Positions 8,674-16,782 of a stretch of DNA of 64,000 bases are shown one piece after another (position 1 is the first letter of the stretch; each line of letters starts with the position of its first letter). Under the pieces are notes generated by a model. The model was not told where the DNA came from. It saw only the letters and a program-made list of their open reading frames with translations, and did no database searches. This DNA comes from NVTR01 sp036479015 (GTDB lineage: Bacteria > Pseudomonadota > Alphaproteobacteria > Rhodobacterales > Rhodobacteraceae). The DNA is taken from contig JAZGFB010000047.1 in NCBI GenBank assembly GCA_036479015.1, positions 186,001 to 250,000 of the forward strand, written 5' to 3'. Both the position numbers and the translations under genes were made by a program.

Positions 8674-9690
8674 ATGACCGACGCGCTCACCAACCTGCTG
8701 AAAACCAATGACTGGCTGCTGGCAGACGGTGCCACCGGCACGACCCTGTTCAACATGGGCCTGCAATCGGGTGATTCCCCGGAACTGTGGAATGATCAGC
8801 ACCCAGACCGGATCGCCGCGCTATATCAGGGCGCGGTTGACGCGGGCAGCGACATCTTTCTAACCAACAGCTTTGGCGGCACCGCGGCGCGCCTTAAACT
8901 GCACGACGCGCAAAGCCGGGTCGGCGAACTTAACCGCATCGCCGCCGAAATTGGCCGTGACGTGGCCGATAAAAAAGATCGCACCATTGTTGTGGCCGGA
9001 TCCGTCGGCCCCACCGGCGAAATCATGGAACCCATGGGCAACCTGACCTACAGCAACGCGGTTGAAATGTTCCACGAACAGGCCGAAGGGCTAAAAGCCG
9101 GCGGTGCCGATGTGCTTTGGGTTGAAACCATATCTGACCGCGACGAATACCGCGCCGCCGCAGAGGCCGCGCTTTTGGCCAACATGCCCTGGTGCGGCAC
9201 CATGAGCTTTGACACATCCGGGCGCACCATGATGGGCGTCACCTCGGCTGATATGGTGAAAATGGTTGATAAACTTGACCATAAACCAATCGGCTTTGGC
9301 GCCAATTGCGGCGTCGGCGCGGCTGATCTTTTGCGCACCGTTCTGGGTTTTGCCGCCCAGGGCATTGAGCGCCCGATCATTGCCAAGGGCAATGCCGGCA
9401 TCCCAAAATATGTCGATGGCCATATCCATTATGACGGCACCCCCGAACTGATGGCGAATTACGCCGTGCTGGCCCGCGACAGCGGCGCCCGCATCATTGG
9501 CGGCTGTTGCGGCACCACACCTGAACACCTGTCAGCAATGCGCCACGCCCTTGAAACCCGCCCCAAAGGCGAGCGCCCGACATTGGATCAGATCAGCCAG
9601 GCCCTGGGTGGGTTTTCATCCGATTCCGATGGCACCGATGGCAAAGGCCCCAAGAAACGCGAACGCTTGGGTCGGCGTCGCCAATCCTAG
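8674..9690 (+). CDS. bmt: Homocysteine S-methyltransferase (Bmt type, probable part of split methionine synthase)
   Basis: Zinc-dependent methyltransferase that transfers a methyl group to homocysteine to make methionine. The 338-residue protein has the opening LLADGATGTTLFNMGL, GANCG, and the double-Cys zinc motif GGCCGTTPEH near the C-terminus, as in the N-terminal module of MetH and in betaine-homocysteine methyltransferases. It lacks the pterin- and cobalamin-binding modules. A stand-alone cobalamin-binding protein is encoded at 11077-11778. In Rhodobacterales, methionine synthase is known to be split into separate homocysteine, corrinoid and pterin-binding proteins, so this is likely the homocysteine module; betaine as methyl donor is the alternative. 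The last 40 residues are a charged, probably disordered tail. Confidence 0.85.
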   Translation: MTDALTNLLKTNDWLLADGATGTTLFNMGLQSGDSPELWNDQHPDRIAALYQGAVDAGSDIFLTNSFGGTAARLKLHDAQSRVGELNRIAAEIGRDVADKKDRTIVVAGSVGPTGEIMEPMGNLTYSNAVEMFHEQAEGLKAGGADVLWVETISDRDEYRAAAEAALLANMPWCGTMSFDTSGRTMMGVTSADMVKMVDKLDHKPIGFGANCGVGAADLLRTVLGFAAQGIERPIIAKGNAGIPKYVDGHIHYDGTPELMANYAVLARDSGARIIGGCCGTTPEHLSAMRHALETRPKGERPTLDQISQALGGFSSDSDGTDGKGPKKRERLGRRRQS

Positions 9691-9737
9691 GGCACCGGCC
9701 CAAAACACATAATTGCCCGCCCAATATCTTCTTTTTA

Positions 9738-9810
9738 TAAATATCCCCGCCGGAGGCATCCGATTTTTCGCAGAAAAATCGCCCCGCGACGCGGCGCAGC
9801 CGCGGCGCAA
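9738..9810. repeat. Two-hairpin intergenic repeat, copy 1
   Basis: This 73-bp element differs from the copy at 27300-27372 at only three positions. It contains the sequence CCCCGCCGGAGGC, a 9-bp hairpin (CGATTTTTC-GCA-GAAAAATCG, 9761-9781) and a 6-bp hairpin (CGCGGC-GCA-GCCGCG, 9790-9804). Both hairpins have the same GCA loop. It lies between the convergent ends of bmt and the radical SAM gene, where it could serve as a bidirectional terminator or a REP-like element. Confidence 0.8.
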
Positions 9811-9834
9811 TCCACTGGGTAAACGCTCCCGTGC

Positions 9835-10920
9835 CTAAAACAGCGGCAATTGTTGCGCCCGCCCCGGCACCTGAAATAAATCACAGCGCAGCTTTGGCAC
9901 GGGGCGCGCCAGCCCCAGACGCTGCACCGCCACCTCAAAACGCCGCGCAATCAATGCCGCATAGGGGCCACTGCCCCGCATTCGCCGCCCCCACTGGGCG
10001 TCATAGTCCTGCCCGCCATGCATTTCACGCACCCGGGCCATAATTTTCCCCATCCGGTCCGGATAATGCCGGGCCAGCCATTCCTTGAACAGCGGGCTGA
10101 CTTCGCGTGGCAGTCGCAACATGGTCCAGCTCGCGCCACGTGCCCCAGCATCCGCCGCCGCGCTCAATATTGCCTCCACCTCATGATCCGTCAGCCCCGG
10201 CACCACCGGGGCCAGCATCACCCGCACCGGACACCCGGCGCGCGCCAGCTTTTCAATAATCGCCAACCGGCGCGCCGGTGCCGGCACCCGCGGCTCCATA
10301 ATACGCGCGGTTTTCACATCAAGCGTGGTCACAGAAACAGCAACCTGCGCCAGCCCCGCCTGCCCCATTTCCCCCAAAATATCCAGATCCCGCTCAACCA
10401 GCGTCCCCTTGGTCACAATGCTGACCGGATGCTGAAAGTCACGCAGCACTTCCAGTACCTGGCGCATAATCCCATAGCGCAGCTCAATGGGCTGATAGGG
10501 GTCGGTATTCGTGCCAATGGCAATCATTTTCGGCTGATATCCAGACGCTGACAACTCCCGACGCAACGCCTGCGCCGCCCCCGGACGGGCAACCAGTTTG
10601 GTTTCAAAATCCAACCCCGGTGACAGGCCAAGATAGGCATGGCTCGGGCGGGCAAAGCAATAGATGCAGCCATGCTCACAGCCCCGATACGGGTTGATCG
10701 ACCGATCAAACGGTACATCAGGTGACGCATTGGCGCTGATCACCTTGGTAATGGCTTCCTCGCTTACTTCAGTCCGCGCCACCGTGGGGTCTTCGGGAAT
10801 GTCCCAGCCATCATGCACCACTTCGCGGCCATAGGGCTCAAACCGCCCGGCGTGGTTCGACCCCGCGGCCCGCCCCGGTGTCGCCAGATTTGGTAAAATT
10901 GTGCCGCCCAGTTTGGTCAT
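9835..10920 (-). CDS. PA0069-family radical SAM protein
   Basis: Radical SAM enzyme of unknown substrate, related at a distance to spore photoproduct lyase. The 361-residue protein carries the iron-sulfur motif CEHGCIYC in the context NPYRGCEHGCIYCFARPSH, characteristic of this family, followed by a TIM-barrel-like domain with SIVTKGTL and an SVTT segment. The start at 10920 (MTKLGGTILPN) was chosen because the 17 extra residues upstream are hydrophobic and not family-like. It is convergent with bmt and divergent from the corrinoid-protein gene. Confidence 0.88.
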   Translation of the reverse strand: MTKLGGTILPNLATPGRAAGSNHAGRFEPYGREVVHDGWDIPEDPTVARTEVSEEAITKVISANASPDVPFDRSINPYRGCEHGCIYCFARPSHAYLGLSPGLDFETKLVARPGAAQALRRELSASGYQPKMIAIGTNTDPYQPIELRYGIMRQVLEVLRDFQHPVSIVTKGTLVERDLDILGEMGQAGLAQVAVSVTTLDVKTARIMEPRVPAPARRLAIIEKLARAGCPVRVMLAPVVPGLTDHEVEAILSAAADAGARGASWTMLRLPREVSPLFKEWLARHYPDRMGKIMARVREMHGGQDYDAQWGRRMRGSGPYAALIARRFEVAVQRLGLARPVPKLRCDLFQVPGRAQQLPLF

Positions 10921-11076
10921 GACACCCAAATAGAACATAACGTGAACAAATACCAGCCAACTGTTGCGCAAAAGTCGGTAGCAGAACTGTCAATGTCGCA
11001 AATTGCCAAGTCCCCATCGCCCATTGATCGCATGTAGGATAGTAGACGCTGCATCCACGCAGACCGGAGACTCGCA

Positions 11077-11778
11077 ATGGCCGACGAACAAGACATCATC
11101 CTCAAAGATCTCAGTGACGACGAACTGGTCCTGCAAATGCATGACGACCTGTATGACGGCATGAAAGAAGAGATCGAAGAAGGCGTCAACATCCTGCTGG
11201 AACGCAAATGGATGCCCTACGATGTGCTGACCAAAGCGCTGGTGGCCGGTATGACCATTGTTGGCATCGACTTTCGCGACGGCATCCTGTTCGTACCAGA
11301 AGTTTTGTTGGCCGCCGGTGCCATGAAGGGCGGCATGGCCATCTTAAAACCACTGCTTGCTGAAACCGGGGCCCCTGCCGTGGGCAAAATGGTTGTTGGC
11401 ACCGTTAAGGGCGACATCCACGACATCGGTAAAAACCTGGTCTCCATGATGATGGAAGGTGCCGGCTTTGACGTGATCGACCTGGGCATCAACAATTCCG
11501 TAGAAAAATACCTGGGCGCAATGGAAACCGAAAAGCCCGACATTCTGGGCATGTCCGCCCTGCTGACCACCACCATGCCCTATATGAAAGTCGTCATTGA
11601 TACGATGATCGAGCAGGGCATCCGCGACGACTATATCGTGCTGGTCGGTGGCGCCCCCCTGAACGAAGAATTTGGCAAAGCCATTGGCGCTGATGCCTAT
11701 TGCCGCGACGCGGCCGTGGCTGTTGAAACCGCCAAGGAATATATGGCGCGCAAGCACAATCAAATGGCCGCTGGCTAA
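11077..11778 (+). CDS. Corrinoid (cobalamin-binding) protein, MetH-like module
   Basis: Carries a methyl group on cobalamin between methyltransferases. The 233-residue protein has an N-terminal helical cap domain (about 1-90) and a Rossmann-type B12 domain (about 95-215) with DIHDIGKNLV, whose His is the lower cobalt ligand, plus GMSALLTTTM and VGGAPL. GGAG lies a few bases before the ATG. With the homocysteine methyltransferase at 8674 it fits the corrinoid component of a split methionine synthase. The pterin-binding component and a RamA-like reactivating protein are not in this window. Confidence 0.88.
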   Translation: MADEQDIILKDLSDDELVLQMHDDLYDGMKEEIEEGVNILLERKWMPYDVLTKALVAGMTIVGIDFRDGILFVPEVLLAAGAMKGGMAILKPLLAETGAPAVGKMVVGTVKGDIHDIGKNLVSMMMEGAGFDVIDLGINNSVEKYLGAMETEKPDILGMSALLTTTMPYMKVVIDTMIEQGIRDDYIVLVGGAPLNEEFGKAIGADAYCRDAAVAVETAKEYMARKHNQMAAG

Positions 11779-11851
11779 ACCCCGCCTTTCATTCCGGCAC
11801 ATCTGCCCCCACATTAACCGGGCCCCACATGAACCGGGAAGGGAGATTTCA

Positions 11852-12031
11852 ATGCCTTTGAACCGACTTGTTCTCATTTTGACCAGCGTCATTGCAGCCG
11901 CCGGTATCACCGTCTGGGTTGCCACAACCTTTGCCGGATCGCCGCAAACCGGGGGCATCTGGGCGCTGGCCCCTGTGGTCACACTGGGCTGTTTTCTGGC
12001 CTGGCGCTATATTGTGAGCCGCCAGAAATGA
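11852..12031 (+). CDS. Small two-helix membrane protein
   Basis: A 59-residue protein starting MPLNRLVLILTSVIAAAG, with two hydrophobic helices (about 5-28 and 35-54) and a basic C-terminus. GGGAG lies six bases before the ATG. It sits 73 bp after the corrinoid-protein gene and its stop overlaps the ATG of the DUF1638 gene by four bases, so it is translated with that gene. I do not recognise the family; the context suggests a link to the methyltransferase cluster or to DUF1638. Confidence 0.7.
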   Translation: MPLNRLVLILTSVIAAAGITVWVATTFAGSPQTGGIWALAPVVTLGCFLAWRYIVSRQK

Positions 12032-12675
12032 GCCAGCTTAACGACACAGACCTCACCAGTATCGGCCTATCAGCAACCGGCAGTTCCGGCCAAATACTGG
12101 TGATCGCCTGCGGCGCGCTGGCCCGTGAAATTCTGGCCGTGACCAAACAGAACAACTGGTCCCATGTGGACCTAACATGCCTGCCCGCAATCCTGCACAA
12201 TCACCCCGATAAAATCTGCGGCGCGGTGGCCCAGGCCGTTGCCAAACATCAGGCTGACTACCAAAAATTATATGTCGCCTACGCCGATTGCGGCACCGGC
12301 GGCCAATTGTTCGATTTGTGCAATAAACTAGGGGTGGAAATGGTCCAAGGCCCCCATTGCTATTCGTTTTTTGAAGGAAACGACGCCTTCACCACCCGCA
12401 CCGAAGACGAATTTGACGCCTTTTTCCTAACCGATTTTCTGGTCCGTCAGTTTGATGCCTTCGTCTGGAAACCCCTGGGGCTAGACCGCCACCCGCACTT
12501 GCGCGACAGCTACTTTGGCAACTACAAAAAACTGATCTATCAGGCCCAAACCGACGACCCCGACCTAAGCGAAAAAGCCCAACTATGTGCCCGCAAACTG
12601 GGCCTTGAATATGAGCGCAAATTCACCGGCTACGGCGACCTGGAAACCACCCTTAAGGTTTGGTCAACGCCCTAA
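12028..12675 (+). CDS. DUF1638 domain protein
   Basis: A 215-residue soluble protein of the DUF1638 family, whose biochemical role is unknown. Conserved features visible are ACGALARE, the YADCGTGG motif, GPHCYSFF and HLRDSYFGNYKKL. The Cys and His residues in these motifs could hold a metal. DUF1638 proteins often occur near corrinoid-dependent methyltransferases, and this gene follows the corrinoid-protein gene in the same direction. Start overlaps the preceding small gene (ATGA). Its stop overlaps that of sufE on the other strand by four bases. Confidence 0.85.
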   Translation: MSQLNDTDLTSIGLSATGSSGQILVIACGALAREILAVTKQNNWSHVDLTCLPAILHNHPDKICGAVAQAVAKHQADYQKLYVAYADCGTGGQLFDLCNKLGVEMVQGPHCYSFFEGNDAFTTRTEDEFDAFFLTDFLVRQFDAFVWKPLGLDRHPHLRDSYFGNYKKLIYQAQTDDPDLSEKAQLCARKLGLEYERKFTGYGDLETTLKVWSTP

Positions 12676-13097
12676 CCGTGGGTCTGTGTCGCCAATAGGC
12701 GCACCCGCTCAACCATGGCCCGCAACCCGTTTGAGCGTTGCGCTGACAAATGATCGTTCAATCCCAACCGCGCCAGTTCCTGCGCCGCGTCAACCTTCAA
12801 CACCTCGGCCACCGTCAACTCCGCATACAGAGCATGCAAAACCGCGATTAACCCGCGCACGATCATCGCGTCACTTTCACCTCGAAACGAAAACACCGCG
12901 TCCGGCCCCTGCCCGCTGATATCCGGCAAAATCCAAACCTGGCTGGCGCAGCCATCAACCTTGGTGGCCGGAACGCGAAACGCCTCTTCCAGCGCCGGCA
13001 TGGCTTTGCCCAGCTCGATCACATGGCGATACCGGTCTTCCCAGTCATCAAAAAACTCAAACGTCTCTGCAATCTCTTCAAAGGCAACACTGGCCAT
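12672..13097 (-). CDS. sufE: SufE-family sulfur acceptor protein
   Basis: Accepts sulfur from the cysteine desulfurase SufS and passes it to the SufBCD iron-sulfur scaffold. The 141-residue protein has the SufE core VDGCASQVWI, where the Cys is the persulfide carrier, and the usual opening FEEIAETFEFFDDWEDRY. GGAGG precedes the ATG at 13097. No other suf genes are near. Convergent with DUF1638, with stop codons overlapping. Confidence 0.93.
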   Translation of the reverse strand: MASVAFEEIAETFEFFDDWEDRYRHVIELGKAMPALEEAFRVPATKVDGCASQVWILPDISGQGPDAVFSFRGESDAMIVRGLIAVLHALYAELTVAEVLKVDAAQELARLGLNDHLSAQRSNGLRAMVERVRLLATQTHG

Positions 13098-13206
13098 CAC
13101 ACCCTCCGATTTTGCCCTCACCTAAGGCCCGCTTTGCCAAAGGTCCAGTGCAGCTATGGCTTTTCAAGCCGCACATCTTTCGCTAACCTTATGAATTACG
13201 GGGTAA

Positions 13207-13704
13207 ATGGGGGCGCGCGTGCGACATATATTAGCCATTGGATTGGCCTTAACAACGTCGGCCTGTTCGGGCGGCGGCTCTGCTGGATCAGCAAGCAGCC
13301 TGAACCCATTCAACTGGTTTAACGGCGCGGCCCAACAGGGCCAGTCCACAGCCCGAACACTTGCCCCAAGCCGCGGCTATGGCATCGCGGTTGACACACG
13401 GCCGCTACTGGATCAGATCACATCGCTGAAAATTGAAAAAACTGCCACCGGCGCCATTGTCCGCGCCACCGGACTGGCCCCTGCCCAGGGCTATCACAGC
13501 GCCGATCTGGTGCTAAGCGGACCCACCCAATCTGGCCAGGTAACATTTCAGTTTCGCGCCCGACCGCCCAGCCAGCAAACCGCCGTCGGCCCCGCCCATC
13601 TTCGCGAAATTGTTGCGGCGTATTTCCTAAGCCACGCCCAGCTTGCCGGTATCAGGCGCATCAACGTGGCTGCCCAACGCAACAGTGTCACAGCGCGTAA
13701 TTAG
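13207..13704 (+). CDS. Putative lipoprotein of unknown function
   Basis: A 165-residue protein with a signal peptide ending in a lipobox (LTTSAC, Cys20) and a Gly/Ser-rich linker, so it should be lipid-anchored in the periplasm. The mature part has no motif I recognise; it looks alpha/beta and ends basic (RNSVTARN). The ATG is preceded by a GGGG stretch; a GTG four codons later is possible. It is monocistronic, and its stop overlaps the stop of rnd. Confidence 0.75.
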   Translation: MGARVRHILAIGLALTTSACSGGGSAGSASSLNPFNWFNGAAQQGQSTARTLAPSRGYGIAVDTRPLLDQITSLKIEKTATGAIVRATGLAPAQGYHSADLVLSGPTQSGQVTFQFRARPPSQQTAVGPAHLREIVAAYFLSHAQLAGIRRINVAAQRNSVTARN

Positions 13705-14861
13705 GCTAAATCCACCGCATCCACGGTTCCACCCTTAACGGCCAGCGCAATTTTGCCTTCGCACAGCCGGATGGCGTCGTTGCCAAACACCTTAGCGCGC
13801 CAGCCTGACAGCGACCGTATATCGCGCTCACCACCAGCAATCAGATCCAGCTCTGCGGTTGTCGATATCAGCTTTTGCGCCACACCGGCATTTTCCGACT
13901 TTGCTTTCAGCAAAACCCGCAGCAAATCAGCCAGCGCAGGGTTGATCTGCAGGGCTTCTTTGCGCCCCTTTGCCTTTGGGTAATTCTCAGGCTGACAGGC
14001 CAAACCAGCCGCCACAGCCGCCAATATACCCTCAGAAATATCACCCCGCCGGGCTTCGCGTTGCAACAGTCGCGACCGGCCCAAATCTTTCATGTCCTTG
14101 GGCTTGGTTGACGCAAGCTCTAATATCGCCTCATCCTTATAAACCCGGTTTCTGGGCACATTGTTTGACTGTGCGTAAGTTTCCCGAAACTTTGCCAGCT
14201 CCTGCACTGTTGCCAGAAACTTGCCCGAATTGGTCCGGGTCTTGACCCGCTTCCAGGCGTCATCAGGGTGGGTCACATAGGTGCCGGGGGTGGTCAGAAT
14301 TTTCATTTCCTCCTCAACCCAGGCGTGACGCTTAGACTGCGCCAATTGCGCGGCCAGAAACTCATATATATCACGTAAATGGGTGACATCGCCCAGCGCA
14401 TAGGTTTGCTGGGCATCGGTCAGGGGCCTGCGCGACCAGTCGGTAAACCGCGACGACTTATCAAGCGGCAGCTTAACAATTTTACGCACCAGGGTTTCAT
14501 AGCCAACCTGCTCGCCAAACCCACAGACCATGGCCGCAACCTGGGTGTCAAATAATGGCGCCGGGATCACCCCGCCCTCAATATAAAATATTTCCAGATC
14601 TTGGCGTGCCGCATGGAAAACTTTGACAATGCTGGTATCGCGAAACAGCTCATACAGCGGTTCTAACGATAGCCCCTCAACCAACGGATCCAGCAATACC
14701 GCGTCTTCCTCGGTATCACCGGGCACCGCCAATTGCACCAGACACAGCTTTGAATAATACGTGCGCTCGCGTAAAAATTCAGTGTCGATAGTAACGTAAG
14801 GGTGGGCGCGGGCGCGTGTGCAAAAATCTGCCAGTGCCTGGGTGGTTGTCAGTGTTATCAT
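13701..14861 (-). CDS. rnd: Ribonuclease D
   Basis: 3'-5' exoribonuclease that trims tRNA precursors and other stable RNAs. The 386-residue protein has the DEDD active site: VTIDTEFLRE (DxE), FHAARQDLEIF (second Asp) and YALGDVTHLRDIY (Tyr and last Asp), followed by HRDC-like helical domains (about 200-370) as usual for RNase D. Convergent with the lipoprotein gene with overlapping stops, and 72 bp downstream of purN on the same strand. Confidence 0.95.
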   Translation of the reverse strand: MITLTTTQALADFCTRARAHPYVTIDTEFLRERTYYSKLCLVQLAVPGDTEEDAVLLDPLVEGLSLEPLYELFRDTSIVKVFHAARQDLEIFYIEGGVIPAPLFDTQVAAMVCGFGEQVGYETLVRKIVKLPLDKSSRFTDWSRRPLTDAQQTYALGDVTHLRDIYEFLAAQLAQSKRHAWVEEEMKILTTPGTYVTHPDDAWKRVKTRTNSGKFLATVQELAKFRETYAQSNNVPRNRVYKDEAILELASTKPKDMKDLGRSRLLQREARRGDISEGILAAVAAGLACQPENYPKAKGRKEALQINPALADLLRVLLKAKSENAGVAQKLISTTAELDLIAGGERDIRSLSGWRAKVFGNDAIRLCEGKIALAVKGGTVDAVDLA

Positions 14862-14933
14862 AGGGCCATTTCATATTCGTTCAGGGGCATAAAACCTAAT
14901 AGAGCCCGCCATCCACAATGGAAAGCGCAACAA

Positions 14934-15518
14934 TCATTCATCAGCAGTGCGATTTTGCAGGAATTGCAACAATACCTGCGGGTAAAGCTGGTGTTCAGCA
15001 ACCAAAACCCGTGCCGCCAGATCATCCGGGGTATCGCCCACATTCACCGGAACCCGACTTTGCCCCAACACCGGGCCCCCATCCATTTCCGCCGTCATCA
15101 GATGCACCGAGCACCCCGCCTCACTGTCCCCTGCCTCAAGCGCACGGGCATGGGGGTGCAGGCCTTTATATTTTGGCAACAGCGACGGGTGGATGTTCAA
15201 TATTTTTCCGGCCCATTTTTCAATGAACGCCGGTGTCAGTATGCGCATGAAACCAGCGGTGCAAATAACGTCAACCTTGGCCTGTATCAGATGATCATGC
15301 AGCACTGCCTCAAACCCGGCGCGATCTTTGCCAAAGGGTCGGTGATCCACCGCCGCTGTGGCAATGCCATAGCCCTGCGCCTTGGCCAGCCCTGCCGCAT
15401 CCGTAACATTAGACATCACCAAAACCGGTGTGCCGGGGTGATCCGCACCCATGCTTTGCACCAGCGAAACCATATTGGATCCACCGCCAGATATCAGGAT
15501 CGCAACCCGTGCCTTCAA
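14934..15518 (-). CDS. purN: Phosphoribosylglycinamide formyltransferase
   Basis: Transfers a formyl group from 10-formyl-THF to GAR in the third step of purine synthesis. The 194-residue protein has the opening VAILISGGGSNM, the catalytic Asn-His in LNIHPSLLPKYKGLHPH, and the catalytic Asp in the MDGGPVLGQ motif. Its start overlaps the purM stop (ATGA), so the two are coupled. Confidence 0.97.
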   Translation of the reverse strand: MKARVAILISGGGSNMVSLVQSMGADHPGTPVLVMSNVTDAAGLAKAQGYGIATAAVDHRPFGKDRAGFEAVLHDHLIQAKVDVICTAGFMRILTPAFIEKWAGKILNIHPSLLPKYKGLHPHARALEAGDSEAGCSVHLMTAEMDGGPVLGQSRVPVNVGDTPDDLAARVLVAEHQLYPQVLLQFLQNRTADE

Positions 15519-16561
15519 AGAAGCGCCCCCGCATAGCGCACGCCGTCACCCTTTGTGACATGGCCCAGCGCATGAACCTGCTCGCCTAGATCAGTCAATA
15601 TCGCCGTCAAAGCACCTGCCCGATCAGCGGCTACAACCAACACCATACCAATGCCGGAATTAAAGGTTTTCAACAGCTCAGCCTCAGCCATGCCAGATGT
15701 TTTCGCAATCCAGGCGAACACGCCCGGCAGCTCCCAGGCGTTCAGGTCCACGTCACACCCCAACCCATCGGGCAAAACCCGGGGCAGGTTTTCGCTCAAT
15801 CCACCGCCAGTGATATGGGCCAGCCCATGCACACCGCCCGCACCAATTGCCGCCAAAGCCTGCGTTACATACAGCCGAGTCGGCCTTAGCAATGCTTCGC
15901 CCAATGTGCCCTCGGCAAATGGACAGGCCGCATCCCAGCCCAGCCCAGACATTTCAACCACCTTGCGCACCAATGAATAGCCGTTGGAATGCACGCCATC
16001 ACTGGCCAACCCCAACAAAACATCGCCCTCGGCGACACCCGCAGGCAATGTCATGCCGCGTTCCATTGCGCCCACAGAAAAACCAGCCAGGTCAAAATCT
16101 CCGGCGTCATACATCCCCGGCATTTCCGCCGTTTCGCCGCCAATCAGGGCACAACCTGACAGTTTGCAGCCCTTGGCAATACCTTCAATAATCCGCGTCG
16201 CCACATCCACATCCAGTTTGCCGGTAGCGAAATAATCCAGAAAAAACAACGGCTCAGCGCCCTGGCACACCAGATCATTGACGCACATCGCCACCAGATC
16301 AATGCCAATGGTGTCCACATTGCCAGTATCAATGGCGATCCGCAGCTTAGTGCCGACACCATCGGTGGCCGCCACCAGAACCGGGTCATCATACCCGGCT
16401 GCCTTCAGATCAAACAGCGCCCCAAACCCGCCAAGCCCGGCCATAACCCCGGCCCGGTTGGTGGCTTTTGCCGCCGGTTTTATCCGCTCAACCAGGCTGT
16501 TGCCCGCGTCAATATCAACCCCGGCCTCAGCGTATGTCAGCCCGTTCTTTTCCATGGTCAT
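15515..16561 (-). CDS. purM: Phosphoribosylformylglycinamidine cyclo-ligase (AIR synthase)
   Basis: Closes FGAM to AIR with ATP in the fifth step of purine synthesis. The 348-residue protein has the typical opening GLTYAEAGVDIDAGN, the ATP motif DGVGTKLRIA, GGETAEMPGMY and HITGGGLSENLPRVLP. GGGGA lies five bases before the ATG at 16561. First gene of the purM-purN pair; divergent from the tRNA-Met gene. Confidence 0.97.
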   Translation of the reverse strand: MTMEKNGLTYAEAGVDIDAGNSLVERIKPAAKATNRAGVMAGLGGFGALFDLKAAGYDDPVLVAATDGVGTKLRIAIDTGNVDTIGIDLVAMCVNDLVCQGAEPLFFLDYFATGKLDVDVATRIIEGIAKGCKLSGCALIGGETAEMPGMYDAGDFDLAGFSVGAMERGMTLPAGVAEGDVLLGLASDGVHSNGYSLVRKVVEMSGLGWDAACPFAEGTLGEALLRPTRLYVTQALAAIGAGGVHGLAHITGGGLSENLPRVLPDGLGCDVDLNAWELPGVFAWIAKTSGMAEAELLKTFNSGIGMVLVVAADRAGALTAILTDLGEQVHALGHVTKGDGVRYAGALL

Positions 16562-16667
16562 TTTCGTCCCCAGATTGCCTTGGCGCAGCGTTAAACCAGC
16601 GCGCCATCAGAGTCCACGACCCATCGCCTTGACCCCCGCCACGGGGCTGATTAAAGAAGCATCAGGC

Positions 16668-16744
16668 GGGCCTGTAGCTCAGTTGGTTAGAGCAGAGCGC
16701 TCATAACGCTTTTGTCGCAGGTTCGAATCCTGCCGGGCCTACCA
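16668..16744 (+). tRNA. tRNA-Met (CAT anticodon)
   Basis: 77 nt including an encoded CCA. The acceptor arm pairs GGGCCTG with CGGGCCT using two G-U pairs; the D loop reads AGCTCAGTTGGTTAGAGC; the anticodon loop is CTCATAA and the T loop TTCGAAT. The anticodon stem lacks the three G-C pairs of the initiator, so this is elongator tRNA-Met or the CAT-reading tRNA-Ile; the GTAGCTC D arm and GTCGCAGG variable region favour elongator Met. Confidence 0.93.
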
Positions 16745-16782
16745 AATTCACCGCCCTGCCGCCGCTATTGATCCCAATAGCC

